A stretch of DNA of 64,000 nucleotides, taken from NCBI GenBank assembly GCA_015179025.1, contig WHUX01000179.1:44644-108643 (forward strand), in the 5' to 3' direction. Each line of letters opens with the position of its first letter. The first letter of the stretch is position 1. The notes beneath the pieces were generated by a model. That model was not told where the DNA came from. It saw only the letters and a list, made by a program, of their open reading frames with translations, and did no database searches. Positions 21,128 through 31,781 of the stretch are shown piece by piece. This DNA comes from Terfezia claveryi (lineage: Eukaryota > Ascomycota > Pezizomycetes > Pezizales > Pezizaceae). The position numbers and the translations under genes are program-made.

Positions 21128-21265
21128 TATGTAAGGTGCACTTCTCAATAAACTGGACCGTTATAGCTCAGTTTGCGTGGTATCATTGTGCTCGGATATC
21201 ACCTTTACTGCATAAGCTTGACCTATATCATTAAACTGACAAGAACCGTTGTTCGCCAGTGGATG
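21128..21265. repeat. Dispersed repeat, copy 1 of 2
   Basis: Near-identical to 51148-51280 (AATAAACTGGACCGTT start, TTGTTCGCCAGTGGATG end). In block B the corresponding position instead carries the 3' end of the ORF1 element. It contains TAGCTCAGTTTGCG, loosely like a tRNA A box, but no convincing B box at normal spacing. Confidence 0.6.
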
Positions 21266-21949
21266 CGGTAGTTGGAATAATCTTGCTGAGATTTGGCGGT
21301 GAATTAGCGTAATGAACAACTAGATATCCTGACTATTTAGTATACTAAGTGTGGTTTTTATGTCAATGAAGGTGGGGTCCATCTACCCGTGGGTACTATG
21401 ATTGAGTCAACTGCAGCCTGCTAGCTACTAGATGCAGCCTGCTAGCTACTAGACTGGATAACAAAGCTTCTCCAAATGACAGTACTAGTATGACTACAGT
21501 AGACAGACCTTGCGATTGGTCACACTTGTTACACAGAGGTTAAAAGATGTAATTTGGTAGATATAAGTATATGTAGGAGCTCACTGTCTTGTTTTTTGCA
21601 TACTTCTCTACCACGGGCTATCCTAGAGGTTTATATACATGAGGTCTCCCATACTCCGTATAATTGTTTCAATTCACATCACTATTCACTAATTCATTCC
21701 TCAACACACAGGGTCCTCACCACATCACATGGGTCGTCAACACATAGGTCCGCAGATGTGTTATATATAACCTGAGCGAGTGCACATTAGCGGGTTATCA
21801 TGTTAATCCCTCAGCGTTGGCCGAGTATTTACTACACCCTCCCTACTCGGTCAGCGACACCCACCTAGTTTGCCTTATTGTAAGGGTGCTCATTGGGGTG
21901 ATTTTGTAAGAATATCGGCTGGATTATATTTGCCTGGAATTTCTTAATT

Positions 21950-22350
21950 TCCAAATTGTCCGCTTTCACTTGTTGGTGTAGATATGCTCAATGTGTCTAG
22001 TTCTTCTGGTAGGTGCCAAGTTGACTGCGTGCGCCTTCACTATCAGTTCGTAGGATTGGTTTTAGTTGAACGCATCTCAGCAAGGAAGGCCCAGGCAGCA
22101 TCTGTAGCTGCTTCGCAGGCCGCTCTATATTCGGTCTCGGTAATAGGTAGTGAGACTGTATCTTTCCGCGGGCTATACCATCCTATTGGTTAATTTCCTA
22201 AAGTCTGGGACTCCGCCCCTTCCCCACCATAGGATGCGTCGGCATATATTACAAGGTCTAGATTGGCTGGATTTTTCCGGAAATGGGTCCGGTGGATTAC
22301 CAGCCTCAAGATAGTGCCTGACTCCACCCCTGAAGGAATTCTGAATCAGA
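21950..22350 (-). pseudogene. Copia RNase H fragment A
   Basis: The minus strand reads LDLVIYADASYGGEGAESQT, IGWYSPRKDTVSLPITETEY and RAACEAATDAAWAFLAEM, matching the ADAS...SRRQ..V.LS.TEAEY...(C/S)EA pattern of Copia RNase H. A second copy is at 47300-47640 in block B. Only the C-terminal RNase H segment is preserved. Confidence 0.75.
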
Positions 22351-22369
22351 TACGTAGATACCACCCTCC

Positions 22370-22560
22370 ACCCCTTTAACCCTTGACCGCAGCGCCTCCT
22401 ACACCTTCTCGACCATTCCTGATTTGCCTCCGCCTCCTCCCTGGACCTGCCACCTCCGTCCCCAACCCACGCACACTCTAGCAGATGAGCCGCATTCTGG
22501 GTCGCAGAACGGATCCCCTCATCCAAATCCTTTGCGTCCATGCCCTCTGCAGGGCTCGAT
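22370..22560 (-). pseudogene. LINE 3'-end fragment A (zinc-binding tail)
   Basis: The minus strand reads QNAAHLLECAWVGDGG, then REEAEANQEW and GLKGWRVV. It resembles the post-RNase H zinc-binding tail of fungal LINE ORF2 (compare SHVALACSRGEGIG in the LINE at 58394-59242). Copies at 47700-47890 and 57180-57370. Confidence 0.5.
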
Positions 22561-23160
22561 TTACTTTATACTTATAGCTGTTAAAACGCACACCCGTTAC
22601 ATCCGGATTACTGAAGAATCATGTTCTTCTTCTTCTTCCTCTTCTCCTCCTCCTCCTCCTCCTCCTTCGAGAGAGAACTATATTCGTATACTTATATGAG
22701 AGAAGCCGCTTGCTTATGATAATAATATGACATCCGCAATCCTTGTATTTTCTTGCTCCTGATTGGCTGAATAACACATTGTCTTACCCTGAATTGCTCA
22801 TGTATATAGACAGCGCTCCGGACCTGTATTTTCCTAAGGATTAAGCAAGTCTTCACTCCGAAACTCTATTGTCCACTCCGCGTATTATCATCCGCTAGAG
22901 TAGGCATATAGCTATCGATCCGCTCTGCACCCCTGTTGCCTAGATCAACTCTGGTAAAAAAACGCCGTTATATTTCTAGCTACAAATCTTTGACTGCCTA
23001 AGAACTAACAACTGGGGTTATAGAATTTTAATATCCTGCAGCCAACAACCCTTTGCCACTACAACTTAGCGTAGATCCAGGCTTGACCCAAGATGTGGTC
23101 TCTCACCATATCTTGAATATGAGTACTGAATTTATTCTTGTAAGAAAAAATTAGCTTTGA
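22561..23160. other. No gene seen; microsatellite and AT-rich tail
   Basis: Contains a TTC/TCC pyrimidine microsatellite at 22621-22670 (shortened to GAGAGA in block B at 47975). Otherwise no open frame or domain; it parallels 47900-48460. Confidence 0.5.
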
Positions 23161-23438
23161 TTTTTTTGCACTAAGCCCTAAGAGAAGACCTACCGACTCT
23201 TGCAAGCGTCACTTATGAGAAATGCTGCCGCATATCAGTAGATAAATTCATCTGATCATAATCGTCACTATAGGAACGTATACTTGCAAAAGTTCGTTCA
23301 TAAGGACTCAGAAATAAATAGTTACATCAGTAAAGGAATACTTAGCCACGTCCTCGCTTTGACTAAAAAAACTGGTACCATCACCCGTAGCCATAGCGTC
23401 GACGCTCGTGGTATCTCCCACAAACAAGGAAGCTGGTA
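23160..23438 (-). pseudogene. NACHT-ankyrin gene 3' end, relic A
   Basis: Antisense match to the last codons and 3' flank of the NACHT-ankyrin genes. The segment 23340-23438 corresponds to the C-terminal tail coding FVGDT..VDAMAAGEGT, and 23160-23340 to the downstream flank shared with 37270-37480 and 60690-60840. The relic resumes at 23816 after a 377-bp insertion. Confidence 0.75.
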
Positions 23439-23815
23439 TATATATATATATATATATGTATTTCTCTTTAAAAAAAATAAATAGTTGTTACTCCTATACG
23501 GCCCCATTAAGGGGGCCATGAGGAGCCACCCGGAACCCCCGGGTGGATTCAGGGACAAGGGCCAGTCGGCGCTAAGTACAAACAAATAACTGGGGACGAG
23601 CCCCATGCTGTCATTAACGGGTAACACCCGATGACCCAGTGGGCCTGACTGAGCCTCCTCCGCACAAATGACGTGAGATTCTGGATGGAACAAGTGAAGA
23701 CCAAATGGAAACAAGTGAAGACTTGGTGAACTCGTGAAATCCTCAAATGAGCAGTGAATATAAAAGATCTTGACCCGTGCCATACTATCGTCTGAATGCG
23801 TATGGGACATCAGGA
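23439..23815. mobile_element. 377-bp insertion flanked by 11-bp direct repeats
   Basis: GGAAGCTGGTA (23428-23438) and GGAAGCTAGTA (23816-23826) bracket an insertion absent from the intact gene at 37540-37580. It begins with a TA microsatellite and contains a 170-190-bp dispersed repeat (about 23486-23660) that recurs at 50928-51115. No open frame or terminal inverted repeat is obvious. Confidence 0.5.
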
Positions 23816-24010
23816 GGAAGCTAGTACAATTTTGCCTACACATCACGTTGATCATTCAGCAACTGCGCAATAGCTCATGCCCATTCGCAGCTGTCGGTGA
23901 GAATGGTGTCCACCCATGCTCGTCCTTATCATTGATATCAACATCATCTCGCTCGATTAGCAGCCGCACAACAGCCTTGTTCTGTCCTGCCCGGGAATTT
24001 TTCGGATTCG
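23816..24010 (-). pseudogene. Ankyrin-repeat relic A (part 2)
   Basis: The minus strand encodes ankyrin-type sequence (VRLLIERDDVDINDKDEHG, about 23905-23985) continuing the NACHT-ankyrin 3' end. It breaks off at about 23985 into unrelated sequence. Confidence 0.7.
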
Positions 24011-24121
24011 CGAATGGGACGTTAAGTATTAAAAAATAAAAAAAAATGGAAGATGAAATACACCAGTGCTAACGAACATGAACTGTAATAAATAATAAAA
24101 TATCAGCATGCTGACTTATCA

Positions 24122-24400
24122 TTACCGACGAACATGAATGGTACTTAGTAATGAAATATCACCATGATCCTCAACGTCTTCTTCCAAGTCTGCTTCCAAG
24201 TCTTCTTCCAAGTCCGCTTCCAAGTCCAATTGCGACTGTGCATCTTGGTCGATACAAGCGTTCAAGCAGCTATGAGATGGATGACAGCGGCTGCTACAAT
24301 GCAAATCGGATTTAACACAGCTGCATTGTGGGGTTTGACACAGCTGCATTGTCGGGTTTGACATTTCCCTTGCACTTGCAGGAATTCTGTAATAAATGTA
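24122..24400 (-). pseudogene. Cysteine-rich CXC-type relic with acidic tail
   Basis: The minus strand from about 24391 reads SCKCKG in one frame, then, after a one-base slip and a duplicated 23-24-bp segment, CQTPQCSCVKSDLHCSSRC followed by HPSHSCLNAC. Together they match the CXC (tesmin/TSO1-like) cysteine pattern. A short acidic repeat LEADLEEDLEADLEED follows (24171-24232), then the C-terminus at 24122. A likely 3' splice site (TTATTACAG) lies just upstream on the minus strand. Such domains occur in DNA-binding proteins and in some transposases. The source gene is unknown. Confidence 0.5.
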
Positions 24401-24559
24401 AGTCTTGGTAAAAAAATAATACAGAATGCGGAAGATATACTTCAGGATATAAATTAATTGCAGTACGGCGAGCAGCTTCACGGAGTGTGATATATTGCTA
24501 TATCAGGCCATACACGCTCAGAAGTAGAGATATTAAATCCTTTTTTTAGAATTCGAATA

Positions 24560-24860
24560 TTATGTGCATCTAATGAGTCTGGAGTGTGTAGTAGCTCACG
24601 AGTTGGATAGTGTAGATCCAATAAGCAGCTGAGCGGGTGCCATACTGAGAGTGTGGCAAGCCTACGTATACATATTGGCAGGCATACATTCATTGAGTGG
24701 CGAGCCTACTTTAACTGGCGTATCTTGTTGCGAGCCTACGTTAACTGGCAAGCATATGTATCACGCGGCAAGCCTACCTTAACTGGCCAGAGTGCTTAGC
24801 TGGCCTGTATACGCATGTCCACCGGTGGGTCTACCTTAACTGGCCACCATACTTGTAATG
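24560..24860. repeat. Imperfect short repeats (GCGAGCCTAC..TTAACTGGC)
   Basis: About five to six copies of GAGCCTAC(N)TTAACTGGC or close variants, 35-45 bp apart. No coding sequence is seen. Confidence 0.45.
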
Positions 24861-25009
24861 GGACAATTCCCGGGCAGGACATCCCCCCCAGGAATACCCA
24901 TGCACCCAATTCCCGAGCGGGATGTCCTGCCCCGGAACTGTCCCAGTCGCGAATCAGCCGATCCCTGGGCAGGACAGAACAGCCTCTTGCCCATTCGCCG
25001 CTGCCAAAG

Positions 25010-25250
25010 ATAGTGCTGTCCACTCACGGGGTCCTTAGCATTGATATCCACATCATTTCGCTCTATTAGCAGCCGCACAACAGCCTCGTGCCCATGTCCG
25101 CCCCTAGCACTGATACCAACACCACCCCGCCCAACCAGCAGCCGCACAACATCCTCATGCTCCTTCTCAGCCGCCCATGAGAGCGGAGTTCGGTCACCAT
25201 CGTCTTTCTGCACTATATTCCACCCTGTAAGGAAGTTACATTCCATCCAC
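25010..25250 (-). pseudogene. Ankyrin-repeat relic A (part 3)
   Basis: The minus strand encodes GWNIVQKDDGDRTPLSWAAE at 25160-25230, the entry to the ankyrin domain (compare GWNIEQKDDGDQTPLSWAAE in the intact gene), and partial repeats to about 25030. The middle repeats are missing, replaced by 24010-25010. Confidence 0.75.
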
Positions 25251-25259
25251 CGATGAAAT

Positions 25260-25518
25260 GTACCTTCCGGTACACCCTAATATAGAACCTAGTGGAACAA
25301 GCTATTTTCAGGTAGTCTCTAGAAGTTTCTATCATGTTGATTTCAAATCATGTAATGGGTCAGATGCCCCAACACTGCCCCACTCAGGGAGTATATGAAT
25401 GCCTGAATTTCCCTTTAGTTGGAGAAGCAGTTAAGTCAAGCAAGAGACAGCTAGAGACAGGTAGATAGCTACTTTATATATCAATAATTAAAGTATTGAG
25501 CTGCTATATTCTAGACCC
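25260..25518 (+). repeat. Relic resembling the Gypsy-2 LTR, inverted
   Basis: The reverse complement of 25340-25440 aligns loosely with 17255-17360 (CATCTGACCC, then an ACTGAAGGGAAATTCAG-like stretch). Ends cannot be defined. Confidence 0.35.
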
Positions 25519-26083
25519 TACAGATGAACCTCATTACAAGCATATCGCCGGGGCCAGGTGGGGTATGCTTGTAACGAATATATTCTTATATTAAGGGAAA
25601 ATAATTACATATGGAAAGAAGGTAGCGCGGGCTTAAGAAGAGGTACGGGAAAAGACTATGAGTACTAGAAAACATGCGCAATAAGACTATGGGTACTAGA
25701 TACATAGAAATAATAGGAGATCTCAGGAAGAGGAGGAGGTTCCGGATGCAGAATGACCCAGGAAATCAGTAATCCTGCGCTGAGCAAGGTGACGCCTGTG
25801 TTGAAGATCCAGAAGCTCAATGCGCTTTTCTCATGGTGGAGGCATGTTGTAGCTCAGTACTATTGCCTGTAGGTTCAGCTTGAAGTGAGAAGAGGAGCAA
25901 TCTTTCGATGTGGGCTAGGGCTGCACAAGGTGTAGACGGAGGAGGTGTGATTCAAACCAGCGTTTGATATGTCGCCATGTGGACTTTAGGTTTAGAGATA
26001 CACTCGGTAATCTGTAAGTATTCGCTTGCGTGTGGGGACTTGTAATCTATGGAGTGTGCGTGCTCTGTTGTGCGGGCTTATTT

Positions 26084-26286
26084 TGAGAGCATATATGCTA
26101 TGCAACGCAGTATGGACATTAGTCATTAGTGCATATTAGATAGTGGACACTAGGATGATGACGCTAGTACTCGACCATAAGGTTGAAACCTTTGGGACAT
26201 GATAATGACCTACTCTTCTATAAGGAGGGATACAAGAAGAAGAGAAGCAACAACCACATAAACGTTCCTACATACAAGTGTTCCTA
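26084..26286 (+). repeat. Copia 5' LTR (203 bp)
   Basis: Starts TGAGAGCATATATGC and ends GTGTTCCTA (not the usual CA). It matches the 3' LTR apart from a 26-bp tandem duplication present only in the 3' copy. Confidence 0.85.
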
Positions 26287-26376
26287 GGTTTGAGCCCGGA
26301 GTCTTTTTCTCTGCGTTTGACCATACAATTTTTTCGCTCTACTTCTACCTTTCTACACCCTTTCTTTGCTCTGAAG

Positions 26377-27399
26377 ATGGCACAAGAGGCTGCATATGCC
26401 GAAAGCTCCTTCATGAAAGTAGTGAAACTACATGAGAGCAACTATCATGAATAGAAAGAGGATATACGATCACTGCTAGTATTAAAAGATTTTTGGGGAC
26501 CTATGAACGAAGACAGTCCACCAAAAGAACTGGTTGAACAAGTAGCAAAGTGGAAAAGAGCTCAAGAACATGCAAAAGCTATAATCCACCTATCCTGTGA
26601 GAAAGATCAACAACACTTGTGTTTACATGCGACGACTGGTATAGAAGCATGGGAAATCCTTGCAGAAACGTATGCCTCTTCAGATATTTCGAACATTATG
26701 CGAATAGAAGAACAATTCGGTCGAGCCAAAAAGACACCAACACAAAATGCCAGCCAATGGGTAGGTCACGTACGAAACTTATCCACACAACTACGAGATT
26801 TAGGAGTAATGATCCCACCAGAACGAGTAGCAAATAGGATTCTAAATAGTTTAGGCTCAGAGTATGCTGGAATTAGATATGCCTTAAGAACAAGAGAAGG
26901 AGCTTTATCAGTGGAACTGGTAACTCAGTATTTACTCGCGGCGGAGAGTGAAAAGAAAGAGGAAGGGAGCACAGGCACTACAATGGCAAATACCTCTAGA
27001 TATTAGATGGTTACAGGACAACCTCAACTAGGATCATTACATGGACCAATGGCAACGGCAATGAACACCATTTCACAACAAACTACGGGACATCCAGCTA
27101 CCGGTATGGATACCATTCCACATCAACCTATGCGTACCTACCAGAATCCTGTAGATAATTACACACGAGGTCCCATCAGAACAACAACATACACTGGTAC
27201 TCAGTATAGATCGCATCCATACATCAGACGAGACAGAGACTTAATGTGCACTCACTGCAATATACTAGGACATATGGAGGATGGTTGCTGGACAAAGTAC
27301 CCAAACCTAAGACCGAAGTGGATGCTAGAAAAAGAAGAATGGAGGAAACAAAGGAGGAACCAAGATTCAACATATATGACAAGAGATAATGAATCATAG
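26377..27399 (+). pseudogene. Copia gag with CCHC zinc knuckle
   Basis: The ATG at 26377 starts MAQEAAYAESSFMKVVKLHE. An in-frame TAG at 26452 stands where the family has Trp (NYHE*KEDIRSLL). The frame then stays open (ATG at 26503) through a UBN2-like gag core to a TAG at 27004-27006, and continues to 27399. The C-terminal part holds CTHCNILGHMEDGC (CX2CX4HX4C). Role: particle formation and RNA binding. Two TAGs imply G-to-A or C-to-T decay, though the element is otherwise well preserved. Confidence 0.85.
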
Positions 27400-27603
27400 G
27401 TCCTGCAACAAGTGTCCAACGCATCACAAGTTTCCAATGCAGTTCCACAACAATGATAGGCTCTTCATATCACGGGGTATCAATCGTCTTATCAAAATCC
27501 TGCATACCTATTACATAGAGACACACAAGAGAATAATGACCCAAATATATTCTTTGGCCCAGGAACCAACAGTATCGACCCACACGCCACCGCACATATC
27601 ATA

Positions 27604-27996
27604 ATGTCTCTACATGGAAAGAACAAATTTGGAACCGAAACATGTTTCTCTACTAAGCATAGCCTGGAACCGAGAACAGATAAGGAAGAGGGAGGTGTCA
27701 CAATTGGAGATCAACCAGGAAGATGGCTTTGCGATACAGGGGTATCTAATCATTTCAGCCCCTTTAAACATCTATTCCTATCACTAATCAAATGTGTACC
27801 ACCGGTGCAAGTACTTACTGGTAATGGCTGGATCATAGCAAACTACTATAGAACAATTCCATTGGTCCTGTCAGTGACAAATAAAATTGTGCATACTGCT
27901 TTGGAAAACGTCCTATATATACCTTCGTTGCAGACAAAAGTTAACCTGTTTTCGATCCCTGTGCTAGCAGAAAAAGGTTACAACTCCAACTTCTGA
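27604..27996 (+). pseudogene. Copia protease
   Basis: A 130-codon open segment with WLCDTGVSNHF, matching the Copia protease motif W-x-x-D-S/T-G-A-S-x-H, then VLYIPSLQTKVNLFSIPVLA, the usual strand leading to GAG-preintegrase. Catalytic Asp and Thr-Gly are present. It ends at a TGA at 27994-27996. Confidence 0.85.
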
Positions 27997-28005
27997 CCTG
28001 AAGAC

Positions 28006-28870
28006 ATGATCTTTAGCCTTGACTGCAAAATCCATGCGATAGGAACGAAGATAGGAAAAGCTTGGTGGCTAGACGCAGATATTAGAAGTCACGAGTTATA
28101 TTTAACAATTTCAAAAAATCAACTCAAAGCTCAGACTCTGCAAACATGGCACCAGCGCTTAGGACATCTCAATAAGGTGGATATAAACAAACTACAACAA
28201 ATGGTAGATGGAATCGTAGTAAAGGAACCAACCCCACCAAACCGATTCCTATGCACTGGTTGCCTCATTGGAAAAGACTATAGACAAATCTCACGAGCCC
28301 CTCGAACTCAACCAACCCGTAAGCTAGAGGTCATACATTGTGACATCTGTGGACCAATGCAATTACTAGGAATATTTGGCCAACATCTATATTTCTGCGT
28401 ATTCGTGGACGGTTTCACCAAATTCACATGGGTATATGCACTAAAAACAAAGGATAAAGTAAGAACCGCTTTCACAGAATTCCGAGCGATTAACGAAAAC
28501 CAATCAGGTTGTCGAATATTCACTTTATTCAACGATAATGAACAGTCATTATTATAGAAAGAGTTTCAGGCGGACCTTGCTGGTACTGGTATCCAACACT
28601 ATACAACTCAAACTTATAGCCCAGAACAGAATGGCATAGCAGAAAACGCAATAAAACAGTTGGTGCAAAAAGCGAGTGCTATGATGTGGGGACCGAAAAT
28701 ACCAGTATGCTTCTGGCCAGAAGCGGTAAAAATGGCTGGGTATTTAAAAAACAGATCACCACACAAAGCCCTAAACACTACACCCTTCGAGGCATGGTAT
28801 GGTAAGAAAACAGATTTAGGCCATCTTCATATTTTCGGCTGTCATTGTTATGCGCACTTGGAAGAAGCCC
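28006..28870 (+). pseudogene. Copia integrase
   Basis: The zinc-binding motif is complete (WHQRLGHLN, then CTGCLIGK). First catalytic Asp in VIHCDICGPM. The second is in LFNDNEQSLL, where the usual SDNGGEF is altered, followed by a TAG at 28555. Past the stop, YSPEQNGIAENAIKQL carries the catalytic Glu. The altered centre and the stop mean the copy is probably inactive. Confidence 0.85.
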
Positions 28871-30411
28871 ATCGGAAGAAATGGAATAGCCACACGATCG
28901 AAGCAGTTTTCATGGGGTATTATCAACATGAAGGATTATATCTTCTATATGACGTTAACAAAAGAATATTCATGAAAAAGAGAAATGTCACATTTTTTGA
29001 ACATGTTTTCGGACACCCCACCCTAGCTGAATTTGGAATATCACCTGGCTACGATATCCTGGGACATGAAATGATCATTACTGATGGAGTGATACCGGAT
29101 GTCGTGCAGGCTGAGATGGGGGAGGAATTCAGACTAGAAGATATAAGAGTGGATGATAACCAGAAGTTAAACCTGGTGATGGCAAACCTAGCACTAGAAG
29201 GTGATGTGGTAACAGAATGTGTAGAAGACATGGAACATACCTTAACTAGCAACTACAGCGCACTAATGGTAACTTCAGAGGAAAATGAAATTGAAGAAGT
29301 ACCAGTTTCAGATATGATACAAAATCAAAGCCTGGATAATCAACGTTTAAGAGATTATACCCTACTAGCTGAAAGTAACGGTACAGACGAGAAGAAGGAA
29401 AAGGATGAACCTAAACAGGTAAATTTGGAGGAGGTCTACAAACAGGCCTATGAGCGACTAAAAGAACAACTGAATATCGTAGAAGAACTAGACATTTCGA
29501 TAGCAATGGATGAACCGGATCCAAAATTATGGAAACAAGCAATGAAGAGCATAAATAGAAAGTTCTGGTTGAAAGCTGCTCTGGACGAAATGCTAAGTAT
29601 TACAAAGATGAAAACTTTCCGCCTAACCAGACAACTACCACCAGGCAGGAAGGCCTTACTGGCAAAGTGGGTATGGACGACAAAGAGATCAACAATTACA
29701 AGAAAGATCGAGAAGTTTAAGGCTAGATGGGTTGCCCGAGGCGACAGACAACGAAAAGGTCAGGATTACCAGGAAATATACGCTCCAGTGGCAAACCTTG
29801 CTACTTTACGATTGATACTAGCACACATAGCTGGCCTAGATTTGGAACTAGATCAGATGGATGCAATATCTGCTTTTCTGAATGGTAAAATTAACATGCA
29901 AATCTTTTTAACACAACCAGAGGGTTTCTGTATAGGAGATGCAGTATGTGTATTAGACAGATTGATATACGGACTATGTCAGGCTGCGCGGATTTGGTAT
30001 GAGTTACTAAATCAAATACTGGGACAGATGGGTTTTACTCGACTGAGAGCCGATCTTGCAGTATGGATCAAAGTCGATGCAACTGGGAAAATAATCATTA
30101 TTGCACATGTCGATGACTTATTATTTGGAGGTAAAAGATTAGGTGTGAATACGGCAAAAGCTTTATTATGCACTCGACTGAACATGAAGGATTTGGAACC
30201 TGCAAAAGTATTCATTGAAATGAACATTATGAGAGACCGAATTAACCGCAAGATATATATTGATCAAGATCACTATATCAAATCATTGCTCAACAAATTC
30301 AACTGGTCCGATTTGAATCCAGTATCGATACCAATGCAAGGTGAAAACCTCATTAAGGCAAAAGAAACTGATACTGATATCCTGCCGGAACAATCAAAAC
30401 GAACATACTAA
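28660..30411 (+). pseudogene. Copia reverse transcriptase
   Basis: The largest open segment of this element (583 codons). It starts in the integrase C-terminal region (FWPEAVKMAGYLKNRSP), passes an acidic spacer, and reaches RT: KWVWTTKRSTITRKIEKFKA, RWVARGDRQRKGQDYQEIYA, LDQMDAISAFLNGKI and VDDLLFGGKRLG. The catalytic box reads HVDD (Copia usually has YVDD), with His from a Tyr codon. It copies element RNA. It stops at 30409-30411, one codon before the RNase H segment, so a single stop separates them. Confidence 0.92.
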
Positions 30412-30426
30412 GCGCTTGTAGGAGCT

Positions 30427-31355
30427 TTGGGATACCTAATGAATTGTACACGACCCGATCTGGCCTATGCAGTGGGAAAAGTAGCACAATACACTGCAAA
30501 ACCAATGACTAGACACTTCAATGCAGTCAAACACATTTTCCGCTATGTGAAGGCTACCTCCAATATAAAACTACAATTATGGTCATCAGAAGAAAATCCT
30601 CCTATTTCAGCCTACTTTGACACTAGCTGGGCCGATGATTCAGATGATAGAAGAAGCACATTCGGTTACGTACTGTTCTATAGACAATGCCCCATCTTAT
30701 GGAAATCATGCAAATACAAAGCAATCTCCTTATCTACCATGGATGCTGAATACATAGCAGCCACTGAAGCCACACAAGATGTCTGCTGGATGCAAAACAT
30801 CTTTGAAAACCTAGTGTTTGAGTTCAAAAAACCTGTCAAAATGATGGAAGACAATGAAAATGCAAATGGTACTGAATTTTAACTTTTATAACCCCTTATG
30901 CCCCACACACTTTTAAAATTACTTTTATGACTTTTATTATGACCGCTGAAAAGAAAATAATGATTTTTTTTACAAAGACTTTTATAACACACAGATTTTG
31001 AACTACTGAATGAATTTTAAACCACTGAATGAAAAGATTGCTTACGAAAATAGGTCTAGCGAACAGAATAACTATGAACAATCGAACGAGACATATCGAA
31101 ATCCGACAACGATTTGTGACAAGTAAGGCAAATGAAGGCATGATTAAAATAATATGGATCCCAACAAGAGACCAAGTTGCAGATATCTTCACAAAAGCTT
31201 TACCTCGCGATACATTCATGAAGCATGCAAAAACCCTCAGCATCGATACGACAAATCACACATGCCTTACATGCAGTACAGATTTCCCTAGCAACAATCA
31301 ACTACATAAACACATTTGCAACAATCATATGTATCAACCTGCAAAGAAGCGATGA
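30427..31355 (+). pseudogene. Copia RNase H with C-terminal C2H2 zinc finger
   Basis: RNase H motifs: YLMNCTRPDLAYAVGKVAQY, FDTSWADDSDDRRSTFGYV, SLSTMDAEYIAATEAT and DNENANG. An AT-rich segment of about 150 bp (30880-31030, bracketed by two TGAATTTTAA copies) interrupts the domain. It resumes at 31029 with RHIEIRQRFV and IIWIPTRDQVADIFTKALPR. Unusually, the protein continues into CLTCSTDFPSNNQLHKH..H (31263-31328), a C-X2-C-X12-H-X4-H zinc finger, and ends with a basic YQPAKKR tail. Extra nucleic-acid-binding or targeting ability is an inference. Confidence 0.85.
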
Positions 31356-31552
31356 CTAGAAGAAGTGAAAAAGGTTGCAATAGAGGAAGAGGGAGAGGCT
31401 GTCGGAGAAATAGACGAGTGAAGGGAACACCGCATTTTGAGGGGAGGCTATCATTCATTTCTATTTTTTTTTTCTTTATTTTTTTTTTTTTCTTTCTTTT
31501 GTTTTGCTTACCGCAATCTATTAATGGAGGAGAACACTGCGTTGGGGGGAGG

Positions 31553-31781
31553 TGAGAGCATATATGCTATGCAACACAGTATAGATATTAGTCATTAGTG
31601 CATATTAGATAGTGGACACTAGGATGATGACGCTAGTACTCGACTATAAGGTTGAAACCTTTGGGATATGATAATGACCTACTCTTCTATAAGGAGAGAT
31701 ACAAGAAGAAGAGAAGCAACAACCACATAAACGTTCCTACATACAAGTGTTCCTATACGTTCTTACATACAAGTGTTCCTA
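31553..31781 (+). repeat. Copia 3' LTR (229 bp)
   Basis: Preceded by TTGGGGGGAGG. It contains a 26-bp tandem duplication of ACGTTCCTACATACAAGTGT.. near 31730-31781, which explains its extra 26 bp over the 5' LTR. Confidence 0.85.

Larger units (their letters stand above)
19540..23440. repeat. Duplicated repeat block, copy A (partner 45080-48815)
   Basis: The same order of ingredients appears in both copies: ORF1 relic, GATA-flanked element, Copia RNase H scrap, LINE 3' scrap, and NACHT-ankyrin 3' end. Long runs are near-identical, for example 22370-22560 with 47710-47900. Differences are indels such as the shorter element B and the replacement at 21128-21265. Confidence 0.75.
26084..31781 (+). 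mobile_element. Copia-type LTR retrotransposon
   Basis: LTRs at 26084-26286 and 31553-31781 enclose gag, protease, integrase, RT and RNase H in Copia order (integrase before RT). The target duplication is TATTT at 26079-26083 and 31782-31786. The undisturbed target (GGGCTTATTTGTTATCG) is present in element B at about 59308-59324. Purine-rich TTGGGGGGAGG precedes the 3' LTR. Stops divide the polyprotein but most domains are readable. Confidence 0.93.

Noticed and set aside
21160..21262. tRNA-like TAGCTCAGTTTG in the dispersed repeat
   Set aside because: The candidate B box is about 90 nt away and poor, and no cloverleaf is apparent.
22424..22699. Pro-rich and Ser/Pro plus-strand frames in blocks A and B
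   Set aside because: Opposite strand of a LINE tail plus a pyrimidine microsatellite; no coding signal of its own.
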